This document shows, one piece after another, positions 1 through 11,767 of a stretch of 64,000 bases of DNA. A model generated the notes under the pieces. The model did not search any database. It was not told the DNA's origin and was given only the letters and a program-made list of their open reading frames with translations. This DNA is from Ooceraea biroi (lineage: Eukaryota; Arthropoda; Insecta; Hymenoptera; Formicidae): positions 11,577,838-11,641,837 of the forward strand of contig NC_039516.1 in the NCBI RefSeq assembly GCF_003672135.1. The letters are read 5' to 3'. Numbering within the stretch: position 1 is the stretch's first letter; each line of letters begins with the position of its first letter. The translations under genes and the position numbers were made by a program.

Positions 1-3000
1 AGCTATTGGAACAAACTGACACTACAGCCATCTGTTGCAAAACCCTCAAAACTAAATCACACTCCTAATATTTGAGTAAAAATCTTCATACGAAGATTCC
101 TATCTGACTTTTATGTTGAATAGCAATAATAATAAAATGGTAGAAAATTAAATTTTTCTTCCAACAAACACGAATACACACTTTATATTATATTAGATCA
201 TTAAGTAATCCGGGTAGCGTCTAGACGATCCAGAGTTGTTTAATTTTTCGCTCGAAGGAAGGCAAAATTATGCTTTAATATTTTAAAGGCTTCTTTTTGC
301 CTTCCTTTCTCCTCTTCTCTAGTTTCTGCCCTCTCGGGTAATTGTCCCGCTTGCTTTACAAGCGCCGCAAAGTCACGAAACGAGAGCCAGATCGACGTTG
401 GTTTTCAGCATCGCGGACAGATTACCAGTTACATGTGTACCACCGACTTATCGACCACCATAATTACGTGGGAGAGAGTGGTTCGCGAAGCGTAATGACC
501 GCTTCTCTTATCGTTCTTGCCGTTTCTTACGACCCGTGACAGTGTCTCCCCAGCAGACGTCCGAGGGAGGAGTAGCTCCCGCCCTCGAGATGATTTATAT
601 CCGCCGCTAACGGAGGCAAGAATTACGAGCATTCCTTCGGTAATCTACGCCGGGAAAACGGGCATCGCGACGTGACCAAGCACGCGTGAAGACAATTAAG
701 AGAGCTGCCGTAAAAAGGCGAAATGAAGGATTGAAAGCCAGCTGGAACAAAAAAAGAGGCAAAGGAACTAAAAAGGATTCATGGAGAATCGCCCGCTCAA
801 TCTTGCGCGCGCGAGCGCTGTCTTCAAGCTGGTTCGATCGCTCTCGCGTTAATCCGTCGATTTCGCGCCGGTGAAACCCGCAATCTTGGAGACAGACGGG
901 CGCGATCACGCTTGCTCGTTCGCAAATTACAGCGACGTCATCCCCGGAGGCAATTAAAGACCCCAACATTCGTTCTCGAGGCGCTTGATACGCGTTAATT
1001 ATGCATCAATTAAAGCAATTAGCGGCGCGAGATCTCACAGCGGAGACGCTCGCTGATTCGCGTTCGGGCACCAAATTTTCATCATTTTCTCCGTCTCGTC
1101 AATCAACAATCAAAACGCTCGAAAATGCAGTTACACGCGAAATTTGGCGGTTGATCGCGGCGTCGCGAGACGATTTCCAATCAAATGCGATACGATACGC
1201 CGCAAATAATGGTATCAGAGTTTCCATTATGATAGTAAAACCGCGCAGCCCGTAATGCGTCTTTTGATCGGGATATTATTATTGTCGATACTATTATATG
1301 GAACCGTAATTATCATCATATATGATAAACGCCCATCGATTTGGGAACGTGCCACGCGAAAACGTTATTTGTAATCGAAACAACACTTATAACGGATACA
1401 CGCCGTAAATACACGCAAAGACCGAACACGCTAAACGCAAACGCATATCCACGCAACGGACGCGTTTCTGTCTGATTTGAACACTCGTACTCGTCGATAC
1501 TCATCGATCGTCGAAAATTAACAACCTCGCCTGCTCGATTATTATAATACTATCATTACTCGGGGAGGAAATTTTCGCTGAACGCCGGATTGATCTCCTC
1601 TAACGTCGAGAAAGCGTGCCCTGCGGATAAATTTGTCGCACGAGCGATTCGAGGAAGCAATCGTTCTTCGATAGTGATTTACCGGGGCGAATACTAACGA
1701 GACCGGGTACGTGACTCAAATTAACGAGCGAATTAATTACGCCGCCCCCTCGATCGGCCACGTCCGCGATCTCACCGCGATGATTTTCGCGTTACCTCGC
1801 GGGTAATCGACGACGCCATAGATTCCCCGTGAAAGCCCTCCTCGTCTCGTTCCTTACCCCTGCTCCTCGTAATGCCCTTCGTAATGCACTCTCGCGCTGC
1901 ATGGTCCCTCATTAGCCCGCACTAATTATTTCGTCGCGCGTGTGCGTGTTGGATATTGTTGCGGAAATTCGCCGGCGCAATCTCAAACACGCCTGAAGTA
2001 ACTAGATACGTGAGGCTCCGGTGGACTCTTGCTCGTCGCTTGTTCCGTTTCTCTCTCTTTCTCGATGATTGCAGGACGAAATGAATGTATTAGCACGCAC
2101 TCCATAATTCTGTGCAAACACTTAATTTGATAATGACGTCATGCACTTACGCGATTACATTAAGGCAGAGACTCCGACCTTAATTTGATTTTAGCTTCAA
2201 CTTCGGGCGCGGGATCAAAAGTTAACGAACTGTTGCTCGATGTAGTTTCCAGCAGCTCTCTAGGGTCGTCTTTCTATTATCAAGCAATGTGTATTCTTTG
2301 ATGGAACAGCTGACATAATGCAGTTTAACATAATTTAATGTGTAAATTAATTACCTATCAAATTTAGGTAAAATGCGGTAGGATCGTTTATGTTATTCCA
2401 TGTTGATTTGTTTATACGTTTATATGCTTGTATTCTGTAATCCGCTTTGTACAGCATATTAATAATAATTTAATGTAGTTACAACACAAACCTCATGACC
2501 ATACGTCGTTTACCTTTTTTATACATTTGCATTTTATTCAGATTCTTGTCTACGCATTTTATACAAATTTTCATGCAACACGAGTGTAATTCTGCGTGCA
2601 CTCCTCTCATAATACGCTCTTTATTTTCAAAGAATACGCGACACTTCGTGAACGCAGGCGATCTGTACCCTTGCAAGCCAACCAGCATTATTTCCCTTCC
2701 GAGCGAGAGAATCATTTTGCGAAACTCGTTGAAACCTCTAGCCGCTCGTAGCTTCAAATTTAACCATCTAATCGTAAACGCGTGTTGAACAGTTGAAGCT
2801 TTCGTTTACGTTGAGTTCCTAATTAACGCCGACACAGATAACGACGAATCGATGAAACTCGGATAACCACGGGGGTGAATTTATTCAGCGCAAAACAGTA
2901 CGCTCTGATTGCAGCGAGCGTGAAACGCGGATACGCGTACGCTTTCACGCGACACGTCGATGCTTGCAACGCTTGCAATCGCCGGTAACGAGCAGCTTCC

Positions 3001-3691
3001 TCATTCGCATGAATGACTGTGCTTTAAAAAATATTCTGACTTACAAATTTGCTTTAAAGAGCATCGCTGAATGCCCGATAAACATATACTGTATCAAATA
3101 AAGTAAGAAGAGAAAATCAATAAAATACAAAAATATTACGAACATGATCCTTCATCATGGCTTCTCTAAACTGGATCTTTATACCGGATCCTGCGGTTTG
3201 TTCGGTTATTCCAAAGGAAAGCGATGTCAGTCAATCTCCGTATCGCGCGCTCCAATTTAACTTTTGTCCGCGGGGAATAAATATGCACTATTTAATTGGT
3301 TATTCAATAATAAATTTCGTGCTGTATCTGGCCGCGCGGCATCCATAATTCATCAAAATTTAAAGCTGGCATTTTCCAGCGTGGCCAGAAGAGACAGACG
3401 CCGTCGGGACAGACACAGCTTATATAGCCCAACGTTACAATGTCGCGATATGAAGAGAATTTCAACGTTCCGGCACGCCGGATTATATTCGGAACATTGT
3501 TTTGCGACAGCACGCACCTGCGCAGTCTCAGAGCGAGTCAGAAATAGAATTCGATTAAATGTTTTCCGGATTACAGTATTCGTTTCTCGGGATCTCTTTT
3601 CTCTCTGCGGATACACCGAAGCCTTCAACGTGCGCGAAGTTACTTTTGTGAAGATTAAATCGCCTCGAATGTTTCATCATTTATGCATATT
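1..3691. other. No gene supported
   Basis: AT-rich sequence with CpG-richer patches around 300-1250, 1560-2060 and 2850-3000. The longest frame (607-969, minus) has no recognisable domain and is matched by open frames on the other strand. Confidence 0.6.
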
Positions 3692-3716
3692 TCTCTCTCT
3701 CTCTCTTTCTCTCTTC
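3692..3716 (+). repeat. (TC)n microsatellite
   Basis: Imperfect CT run in a longer pyrimidine-rich stretch reaching about 3755. Confidence 0.9.
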
Positions 3717-5829
3717 TTTTCCCTCCATCTGCGTATCCGCTTCATCTTTTTATAGAAAAGATCGAAATTCAGACAGCACTCCGCGCAACACACGCGGGAA
3801 AAAGCCAGGGAGAAATCCCGGACGGGCGTTCCGCGTAGGAAATTTTAGAAGTGATTAATACGCTCGACGAAAGCCCGGCGAAAGCTCGACGAAGGCTCAT
3901 GAATAATCGCATAGAAATTTCAGAAATATGTATGTTCGGAACTTTGTAAACCACTTTCTTGACAGGGAAAAAAAGACTAAAGTGCAGCGGAACGTGAGCC
4001 CGTGATCTTTCGTAATAATTTCACCGCTTTTGCAATTTTACTTTACCGATCATAATTTTAAATTCGCTATACTTGTTTAACAATTTTACCGTTGCACTCA
4101 CCGTTTACCCGTGGGCGGAATTGTGAAGCATAAATTCATCTGCATTCGTCAACGTCGTATAACGCTTACATGATCGATATCGAATGAACTTTTCTCGTTG
4201 TTGTTCGTTGCGTTTTCCCCCGTTTGTGCAATTAATACATCGAGCCAAGCGATTGCACAACAATAACGCAGGTCTGTGCGCATCGGGTTTCCCATTTTTC
4301 TCGGGTGAGATCGCGATGGCTCTAATTATATTAGTTTGAGAATTTTTCCCCGATTTTTCCGATCGGCCAGTCACATTCGACGTCCATTTCCTCTTTTCTT
4401 TTCTTTTATTGTTTTTTGTTGTTTTTTTTTCTTCAAACCGAGCGCTCTCGTGTTCGCTCATTTTAATTAGCCGCCTCGAAGTTTCAACGAAATTCAAGAA
4501 CCAGCAACCGTTCTCTGCCGCGACGAAATAAACTTCGGTGGCTTAATTAAACGAACCAATTTGCATAGCTCGATGTGATACGTTATCGACAGGGAGTCCG
4601 CGTATGCGGAAGAAAAAGAACTCGGACTGCAACTCCGCACTTAATTCATTACGTCGTTTGTGCATTCGACGAGCCACCACGAACCGTCACCAGAATTCCA
4701 AGTTTTAAACGAATAGTTCTACCGCAGGCAATTATTTACGCGCGCATTGTTGCAGAAACTCCGTATTATTATCATGAACGGAAAACTTAAAACAAGCGCG
4801 AAGTAGCTTTAAAACGTGGCTCAATTAAAGAGCAAGACAGCGCGCTCACTAAGTAGTTTGCGAGCATTTTTCTATCATGATATCTTATTCACTGGCATGA
4901 TGAACTTTAGAGTGACCGGATCTCTGGATGAACAGTTGTTTGCAACGCAACCAAGAAATCGAGAAATGGAATAATAAAGCATACCCCGCGCTGAATTTCA
5001 TGTCGTGTTAATCGCGCAGACAGAACTCATTATAATTCTGGCAGCGTAATAATCTTTTCCCTTTTTCACAAAGAAGGGTAATTACAAGTGAATCGTAATT
5101 GTTTATACAAAGAAGTCGACGAGCCATCAGCCGGGAACCATCAGTTTTGATAAGAGCGCAGAGTGTACAATCGAATAAGAGTTATAAAAGATGAAAGAAT
5201 GCTCCGCGGAACGGGGGAGCTCCGTCTTTACGATGAAAAATTCAATTTCGAAGATTAGTCTCTCGTGGATGTGCATCCCTTGAAAACGCAAAATTGCTTT
5301 TAAGGACTCGGACGTCAAGCGTGGTACACGGAGAGCTGCCGTGAATCGAGAAAACAATCAGAAAGCCGCTTACCGCGACGTCAAAGTATACTATGGCGTA
5401 TTACGTATTAACCATAATGGAAAAACCATGCGAGAAATATCCCGTCGCGAATTCCAATTACCAAGTATCGCGAAAGGATAATTGCGAGATCGTTCGAATC
5501 TCGATTTAGCAGAACGAATCCGAGTCGAACCGACGAACAAATTTCTCGAAGAAAGAAAAAGAAGAAAAACGAAGGTATCGAATTCATCTCTCATTTTACA
5601 AGCCAGCCATGAAAGTGTCAGGTGTGTGCGCGCTCGCACGTTCATATTTTATTTATATTTTCTTAGAGAAGACGGCGCATTAAACTTTCAAAGACTCCAG
5701 GACTCGATAATGGCGTGTGCATTATTCCGCGATGCAACGGCAGCTTCTTGCCGAGACAATATGACGCGTGCGACGGATCGTTTTATAGCCGAACAACAAC
5801 GTCTCACCCGATCCCAGCAAGCCGCCCGG
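3717..5829. other. No gene supported
   Basis: A pyrimidine tract ending TTTTTATAG at 3754 looks like a splice acceptor and is followed by 30 open codons to a TAG, but no donor or upstream exon can be linked. A 130-codon minus frame at 4105-4497 is Lys/Arg-rich and unrecognised. Confidence 0.5.
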
Positions 5830-5856
5830 CTGCTGTTGCTGCTGCTGCTGCTGCTG
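5830..5856. repeat. (CTG)9 triplet repeat
   Basis: Nine units, the third being TTG. Open on both strands: poly-Leu on the plus strand (5482-5985), poly-Ser or poly-Gln on the minus strand. On the minus strand a CACCAG acceptor-like site precedes the CAG run and GATCGG|GTGAGA, a good donor, follows it, leaving room for a ~50-base Gln-rich exon. The function is unproven. Confidence 0.85.
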
Positions 5857-6142
5857 GTGTCGGCATCGTACAATTGTCGAGAAGAAAACTCGTTACAAGT
5901 TGCCATTGAAGAAATTGCACGAAGCCTGAATACCAAAATCCCACCGTGTTCCGCAACGCGACTCGCTATTATTACCGTATTCTGACACTCGATCGGCTAA
6001 ACTCCTGAAAGTGTCGCGCGGTTGAAGCGAATAGCGTAATACTTTCACGCTAACGAGACACATCCGTGAAATTTTCGTTTCGCGTTTAAACTTCCGGCTG
6101 AAGTAAGTTTATCCGATATTTAGGGCCGGTTTTTCAATCATG

Positions 6143-6181
6143 CACAGTGGGCCAGAAAACTCACAAAAGCGGCAAAAAACC
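6143..6181 (+). repeat. Left Transib terminal repeat (heptamer, 23-bp spacer, nonamer)
   Basis: Heptamer CACAGTG at 6143-6149, 23-bp spacer at 6150-6172, nonamer-like CAAAAAACC at 6173-6181. It matches the right end over the first 16 bases and again at AAAAGCGG at the same offset. Confidence 0.8.
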
Positions 6182-6730
6182 AACACTCACATTTTTACTC
6201 AATTATCACGATATCTTAAAATAGAGTAGTTGAAGTGGCCGTAGCGAAATGTTTTTACAGGTTATTCAATATTTGTTCATATAGGGGCATCATGAACAAG
6301 AAAAATGTTATTTGTTTCCTAACGTATTTATAATTTCTTTTTCTCATATGAAAAATTTAGCTTATCACTTTTAAAGGTTTTTATTTTATGTAATATCAGT
6401 ATTACGAGTATTTGAATTTGAAAAAGCTAGTAAAGATCTGTGGACGTTAACCTGATTTGAGTATCATGACTTCTTGTGAAATCAATTTTATTCATTTCGC
6501 TTTTGTACAGGTTATTGTTTTCCTGCTCCCCGAGACTCCACTTTCTAATCAAAAATTGAAGGTGTCAGGATCTTCATTATAATGTCTACTTTAAACTTAT
6601 TCGGCGATATTTTGCGAATACTGTAATTTGCTATGTGTACATGAGTTTTAAATCGCCCAGATTTGCTACGATTACGCGACTAGATACGTACAATAAGGTG
6701 CATTAATTCACGTGATAGCGAATATTTATT

Positions 6731-6805
6731 AATAGTAATATATTTATTAATGTTAATATATATATTAATATTATATATATGTATAATATATAGGTATATA
6801 TATAA

Positions 6806-6845
<40 letters not shown>

Positions 6846-6850
6846 TATAG
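6731..6850. repeat. AT-rich block with (AT)15
   Basis: Alternating A and T with few interruptions; 6811-6840 is a pure (AT)15 run. It lies inside the Transib element and produces only artefactual Ile/Tyr-rich frames. Confidence 0.95.
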
Positions 6851-7071
6851 AATGCATTTTTTCACGATATAAAGCTAGTTTGACGGATAGACACCAAAGT
6901 TTTAAGTTCGACAATTTATCTCACTAGTTTATTTCTCATTGTTCTAAATGTAACAAATAGAAAATATTTTGTCCTACGCAACGGTGCCCCATCTGCTGAT
7001 AGGCCGCTCTACCGTGCCGGTACTGTCTCTCGCGGCGCTTGTACGCTCCGAGTAGGGAGTAGGAATTTTTG

Positions 7072-7218
7072 ATGTCAGATTCGTTATCAGCAACCTTGAA
7101 AATCATTAAATATCAAGTTCCATACAAATCCGATCAAAATTAATAGATATTGACCGCCATATTGGATCCACTAATTTGAATATTGAATTTTCCATGTCAG
7201 ATTCGTTATCAGCAACCT
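7072..7218 (+). repeat. 25-bp direct repeat pair inside the Transib element
   Basis: The 25 bases at 7072-7096 (starting ATGTCAGATTCGTTATCAGC) recur exactly at 7194-7218, 122 bp apart. The second copy follows a stretch reading CCGCCATATTGGATCC. They may be subterminal transposase-binding repeats or a small internal duplication. Confidence 0.85.
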
Positions 7219-7264
7219 CAAAACCTCAAGTACCTCGAATTTCAGAAAAGTCTAAAGAAATCTT

Positions 7265-7303
7265 GAATTTTGTCCGCTTTTGCATGCTTTCTGGCCCACT
7301 GTG
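7265..7303 (-). repeat. Right Transib terminal repeat (heptamer, 23-bp spacer, nonamer)
   Basis: Read on the minus strand: CACAGTG (7303-7297), 23-bp spacer (7296-7274), nonamer-like ACAAAATTC (7273-7265). It is the inverted partner of the left end. Confidence 0.8.
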
Positions 7304-7304
7304 T

Positions 7305-7338
7305 CATGGTTTAAACTTAGATCTAAGTTTAAACCATG
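7305..7338. repeat. 34-bp perfect palindrome
   Basis: The sequence from CATGGTTTAAAC to GTTTAAACCATG is its own reverse complement. It is the uninterrupted core of the 66-bp palindromic element described at 6120-7357. Confidence 0.95.
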
Positions 7339-7357
7339 ATTGAAAAACCGGCCCTTA

Positions 7358-8518
7358 TTTAACAATATTTAGACACCCGATTGTACTTCGTCTGAAGTCG
7401 CGTTTTCCATTTGGCCGAGGGAAACTCTCGCGGCCTGCAAAACTAATTCCTGCTCTCTGAGGGCGAATTATTCGATACTGCGAGGTCGTTAAACTAGGGC
7501 TCATTGATGTAACTATCGCTGTTTGCCGGCGACATAGTAGGCTAATTAAATCATACGCGATGAGCCCGTACTGGTGATTACCTGGATTAATTCATTAACG
7601 GTATGGACGCCGCGCGCGGCTAATGTCATCCATAACGATGTAAGCACTTACGTGCTGCGTGCACGCCACGTACATTACGAGCGCTATATCCGGCTCGTTC
7701 TCATTGTTTACCTTATTTCTCGTGAAATCGGATTAAAATCAATCCGACGTATGCTTAATCAACCGATCAGTCTTAATACCCAACGTGCTGCGATGCATAC
7801 GTACAAAAATGTTGCGTCCAACAATTTAGATTAGTTGCGATGTTAATAACTTTGCTTCTGCTGAAGAATACCGGGTGTCTGATATCGGGAAAAGCCCGAT
7901 GAAATGTTAACATTTTGATTGTTTATAATGTTAATATTCTCTTTTCCTGAGAGACGTTGCATTGAAAATACTGAAATGATTTGAAATGCTAGACGCACAT
8001 TTTACATTCGTGCAAATAATCATTTTTCTATTCGGGCATGTGTCGTAACATTGACGAAATTCTGCGGTGAGACTTTCCACAGGGCGAATATGTATCTCGT
8101 ATCGCGGTCCAATCCATTATCCTTGCAGACCACTTGGCCAAGTGGTTCATCTTCCGATCTATCTCGAAACAATTTTCTTTCGATCTCTATATATTCGGAT
8201 TTTTCGAATGTCGGGCTTGGCTGAGCTGTCGAAACGGGCGCCGGGGAAAATTTCGAATGTTACTCTTTGAAAAGAGGAATTAATATTATATCTGCGTATC
8301 GATAATCTCAGAGATGATCTGTAGCGGCTTGCTCCGATCGGAGAATGCTTTTAACCGATTTATCATCAAGCTCTTTCGCGGTTAAAGTTTGTTGCCAGCG
8401 CAAAAAGTACCTCACAATTTCGATGCGAAACTTTCACGCAGAGGAAGAAAGTACGAAACTTCTTTTTAATGAGATTCACTAAAGAAAACGTTGAGGAAAC
8501 ACTCAAGTATTGTTAATA
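7358..8518. other. No gene supported
   Basis: Ordinary mixed sequence after the nested transposons. No repeat or motif stood out. Confidence 0.6.
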
Positions 8519-8590
8519 CATTATATGTATGATATACTTATATATATATTTATAAATATATTATACATATATATATATATATATGATATA
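8519..8590. repeat. (TA)n-rich microsatellite
   Basis: Imperfect TA repeats with ATAAAT and GAT interruptions, able to fold back on itself. No gene is associated with it. Confidence 0.9.
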
Positions 8591-9008
8591 TTTTCATTAA
8601 TTTTGTTAATTTCCTCCAGAAATTTAGCCAAGTCTTTTCTTTGATGAAAAGAAAATAAGATCTTTTCTTCATTTCTCGCCAAGCGTGAAGTACATTTCCC
8701 GTCATTTGATGTGCTCGCGTACGCGCGCTCTATGAACGAGTCCGCTTAAACCGCGAATTACAGACAAAAGCAGCTCCAGACCTCATAAAGGGGTCGGCCA
8801 CTTCCGCCTTAATCCGTGTTGCGGTAACGTAAATGGGAATTAAGAGGGAATCTTGGCCGATCGAGCGTGCAGATAAGTAGCCGATTGGAAGCCGGCGGAG
8901 GATCGAGGCGAACGCGGAAAACGTAAGGCGCGATGGCTGTAAGTACGAAGCCGGGCGAGCGATAGGATTTGTTATAAGCTCCCGACAGAGAAGAGGTAAT
9001 CTGAGCGG

Positions 9009-9039
9009 CGGCGTCGTCGTCGTCGTCGTCGTAGTCGTC
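9009..9039. repeat. (GTC)n triplet repeat
   Basis: About eight CGT/GTC units with one TAG interruption. They lie just before a TATAAA at 9050-9055 in a CpG-rich stretch, so they may be part of a promoter or leader, but no convincing start codon and frame follow. Confidence 0.85.
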
Positions 9040-9047
9040 TACGGCGG

Positions 9048-9057
9048 TTTATAAAGG
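9048..9057 (+). promoter_or_regulatory. Possible TATA box (TTTATAAAGG)
   Basis: TATAAA at 9050-9055 in a CpG-rich stretch, followed by pyrimidine-rich sequence. No initiator motif or convincing reading frame is linked to it, so it is a weak call. Confidence 0.15.
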
Positions 9058-10879
9058 ATCACACGGAGGCACGTTCGCGCTCTCTTTCCCTCGTTTTCTC
9101 TTGCCTTCGCTCCTCGATCCTGCAACTCTTCCTTCTTCCATCTTCCGTCTTTCTCATCCGCCTGCATCCATCTCCGCTTCCGGCGCACCTACGCCTTGAG
9201 CGCGTGCGAGCAAAGCGATTTTCCACGGTCCGGAAAATCGACGGTGATAAATACCCATGGCGACGCTCTCGTTGCCATTGTTGCCTGGGTCCTCGTCAAA
9301 CAATGGGGTGGATAGATAGGTGGTGACGCGACTCGAATGCCGACGAATGCCAGGAAAATCGGAGCGCCACAAGTACGCGTTTTATCCCGAACTCGAAGGA
9401 GAACGTCGTTGTCTTTCACGAGGAAACGGTCCCGGTCGCGTTCCCGCTTCCGCTGCCAGATGCATCGATCGTGAGCCGGGACCAGGAACGAGTTTGCCCC
9501 GTCTCGGGCAACCGCAACGAAACGACACGAGACGTGAAGAGGAGCCGCGCGTTTCAAGCCACTCGCATCTGCCGCCACGGTGGTTAGTCTAACCGTGAAG
9601 ACCGACAACCCCCATGAAACTCGACCATTCCGTTGGAACTGCTCGAAATCTCATCGCTCTTTTAAATTCTTATCAATAAATTTGCACGTTCTATAGTATT
9701 TATTTGCACATTGTAATTCGATCTTAAGATTCCGAATGTATCTTAGATTTAGTTATCTTGCTTTCTCGGTGCAAAAGGTGCAAAAGGTTAATTTTCAACA
9801 CGTCGAACACGTTCTCCACGGCAAGCTTTGGTAACTCGGAAGCGTCAAGTGGAATTTCTTCGAAAAGAAACTCCGCTCGGAGATTAAGTGGCAATTGATA
9901 CTTTATACCGATCTTTTTTGAACTTTCGGATCAGTTCTCGTCGGAAATATTGCAAGAAGGGAAACCCGAGATCCACGCTCCCTGTTACCTTCTATTTCAA
10001 AACCCTCAGCAACCGCACACGGCAACTCCACAGTTCGATTCGCTCCCCCTTGTTACATCTCGTAACTTATTTACGATAGCTCGCAGTCGCTGAGAGGCTG
10101 CAAGAGGCGGCCCGAAAAGCGACTTATCTATCAGTGCTCGCGCAGATTCGCCGCTGCTACAAAACTATCCGCAAAAGACCGGAACACGTCCTACACAAAC
10201 CGGATCTCCACCCCTCCTCCTCTTCGCGAGCTTATGCAAATACTCCATCATCGCTTGGCTCACCCCGTGGCCGTCAGATTTGCCGATTTCATCCTTTTTT
10301 TTCTCCCGCAGCGGGCGAGAGATCGCGACTCGCCGCTTCCTCGCGCGCTTTATTCGATCTTTCTTTTTACACGGCTCGGTAACGAACCGGTCTACATTTC
10401 TATGGGAAATCGAGAATAACGGGAGCGCGGCTCGCTGGCCCGTCGTTCTCGTGTTACGCGAGCGAGAGAACTCGTCAATAACGCGGCTGCAATTGTGGAT
10501 CGTATCGCTTGCTGCTGCGAGCGAGCTCTCTGGATACCCGGACACCCTCTCGCTCGCTCGATGAGCCGGGTATTTTCTTTCGTGACCCTCCCCCGTGGGG
10601 TGCGTTGTGGGAAATTGGCGCCGCTGGAAAATCGTAGCGTCATTACTTGCAGCGGCAGCTACTCCTTCCTTCGCTGCTGTAACCCATTGTTGTCTGCAAG
10701 GCGAACGCGCCAGCTCATCGGATCGATAGAAGATTCTTCTACCGGTTGGCGTTTCACCGTGCATATCGTATGAAAATCACGGGGCAGCTGCAACAACGCC
10801 GTAAGATTCGCACAACGCTTCTACCCACGTAGAAATTTCAAAACGGTCCAATACTGGGACTGTACCGTTCGCCATCGTG

Positions 10880-10944
10880 GCAGTACTGGCCGCCAGTATT
10901 GTGCCAGTACAGATTCGACACAGGAGTGTAACGCCATGCCGTAC
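10880..10944 (+). repeat. Subterminal direct repeat, copy 1 (about 65 bp)
   Basis: Begins GCAGTACTGGCCGCCAGTAT and ends GCCGTAC. The partner is at 11963-12028 with about six differences. The same orientation at both ends is unusual for a TIR element and suggests a duplicated subterminal block. Confidence 0.85.
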
Positions 10945-11540
10945 TTAATTGCCAGTACTGATCCGACACTGGCAATAATACATGGACCAGTATTGGGTAA
11001 ATAACTGCACCAGCATTGGGCATAGAAGTGGACCAATTAATGTATTAATGTATAAATGTATTTTTTTATATATATATGTATAATATGTATTTTGTACTAT
11101 TTGTATTTATAATTTGTATTTGTGACTTAAATATTATAAACAAAGACTAATGCAAACAACATTAGTAAAATCATTTTGTAAATGTCGCGTGAATTAATAT
11201 CGCGTTTAAAAGAAAAAGATGTTAAATCGGTTTTCCGGATGGTTATTTATACGTAATAACGCAAATGTTTCTAGCGAGAACGTCACGCCTGATCTGGCCA
11301 TCTATCGGTCGCTGGTGAATCAATATATTGTTATAATCCTATTCTAAAAAAAGGCGTGTTAACTTCGTGAAGTTCTTTTTTATCGAATATTGAGGCCTCT
11401 TTTCCGCGACGAATTTCGTGTGACTTGAACTTCGTGTTGCGAATGTCAGAATGTCATAGTGGCTGTCAGTGCGATTATATTGACAATTGTATTTATTATA
11501 TTATTTTTATTTTATTTTTTTTATTTCTTATTTTATTTAT

Positions 11541-11603
11541 AGCGCGCGTAGCGCGCGCCTGTGTTGCTAGTTATATATTATCGGCAATGTATGTAGTCCA
11601 ATG
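11541..11603 (+). mobile_element. Helitron-like 3' end, copy 1, plus shared flank
   Basis: A GCGCGC hairpin (GCGCGCGTAGCGCGC) is followed by CCTGTGTTG and CTAG (11567-11570), with T next. A GC hairpin a few bases before CTRR and insertion before T is the Helitron 3' terminus pattern. The next 33 bases (to 11603) are also shared with copy 2, so the repeat goes past the expected end. Confidence 0.55.
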
Positions 11604-11767
11604 ACTGTTATGTTAAGTTATTCTAAATCAGTTTTTTGTTACGAATTTTGTTATTACCGAGTCCTCAGATAATCTGCCCTGGGCTATGCTCCTCGAAAAG
11701 AATCCTCCAACATCATCTTTAAAAAAAATGCACACTTCGCCATTCAGTGAATATTGAAAAATAAAAT

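Larger units (their letters stand above)
6143..7303. mobile_element. Non-autonomous Transib-like transposon with RSS-like ends
   Basis: The element is 1161 bp and is flanked by a perfect 5-bp duplication TCATG (6138-6142 and 7304-7308). Both ends start CACAGTGGGCCAGAAA and continue as imperfect inverted repeats to about 39 bp. Each end has the heptamer CACAGTG, then exactly 23 bp, then an A-rich nonamer: CAAAAAACC on the left (6173-6181) and ACAAAATTC on the right (7265-7273, minus strand). A heptamer, 23-bp spacer and nonamer layout with a 5-bp target duplication is the published hallmark of Transib, the family from which RAG1 is thought to derive. No transposase frame is seen inside, so this is a deletion derivative or MITE-like copy mobilised in trans. 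The interior contains an (AT)n tract and a 25-bp direct repeat. Confidence 0.8.
6120..7357. mobile_element. 66-bp palindromic MITE (PIF/Harbinger-like) interrupted by a Transib element
   Basis: The outer ends are perfect 20-bp inverted repeats (GGGCCGGTTTTTCAATCATG at 6123-6142 and its complement at 7335-7354), flanked by TTA on both sides (6120-6122, 7355-7357). A 3-bp TTA duplication and GGGCC ends are typical of PIF/Harbinger elements. If the inner insertion (6143-7303) and one copy of its TCATG duplication are taken out, 6123-6142 plus 7309-7354 make a 66-bp sequence that is a perfect palindrome from end to end, centred on TAGATCTA. It has no room for a gene, so it is a non-autonomous, fold-back element. 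Confidence 0.75.
8591..10821. other. CpG-rich stretch, no gene supported
   Basis: CpG-rich from about 8700, with a triplet repeat and a possible TATA box near 9050. Long frames occur on both strands at 10134-10773, the longest being 199 codons on the minus strand (10165-10764). They overlap one another, are Arg/Ser-rich and have no recognisable domain, which fits low stop density in CpG-rich DNA. Confidence 0.5.

Noticed and set aside
3755..3850. Possible terminal exon after a pyrimidine tract ending TTTTTATAG, open for 30 codons to TAG
   Set aside because: Short, Lys/Arg-rich, no matching upstream donor or polyadenylation signal nearby; acceptor-like tracts are expected after a (TC)n repeat.
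5488..5500. GTTCGAATC, the core of a tRNA B box
   Set aside because: No A box or cloverleaf could be drawn upstream; the 3' bases do not close an acceptor stem.
10165..10764. 199-codon minus frame
   Set aside because: Arg/Ser-rich, overlapped by four plus-strand open frames in a CpG-rich island, no motif or splice support.
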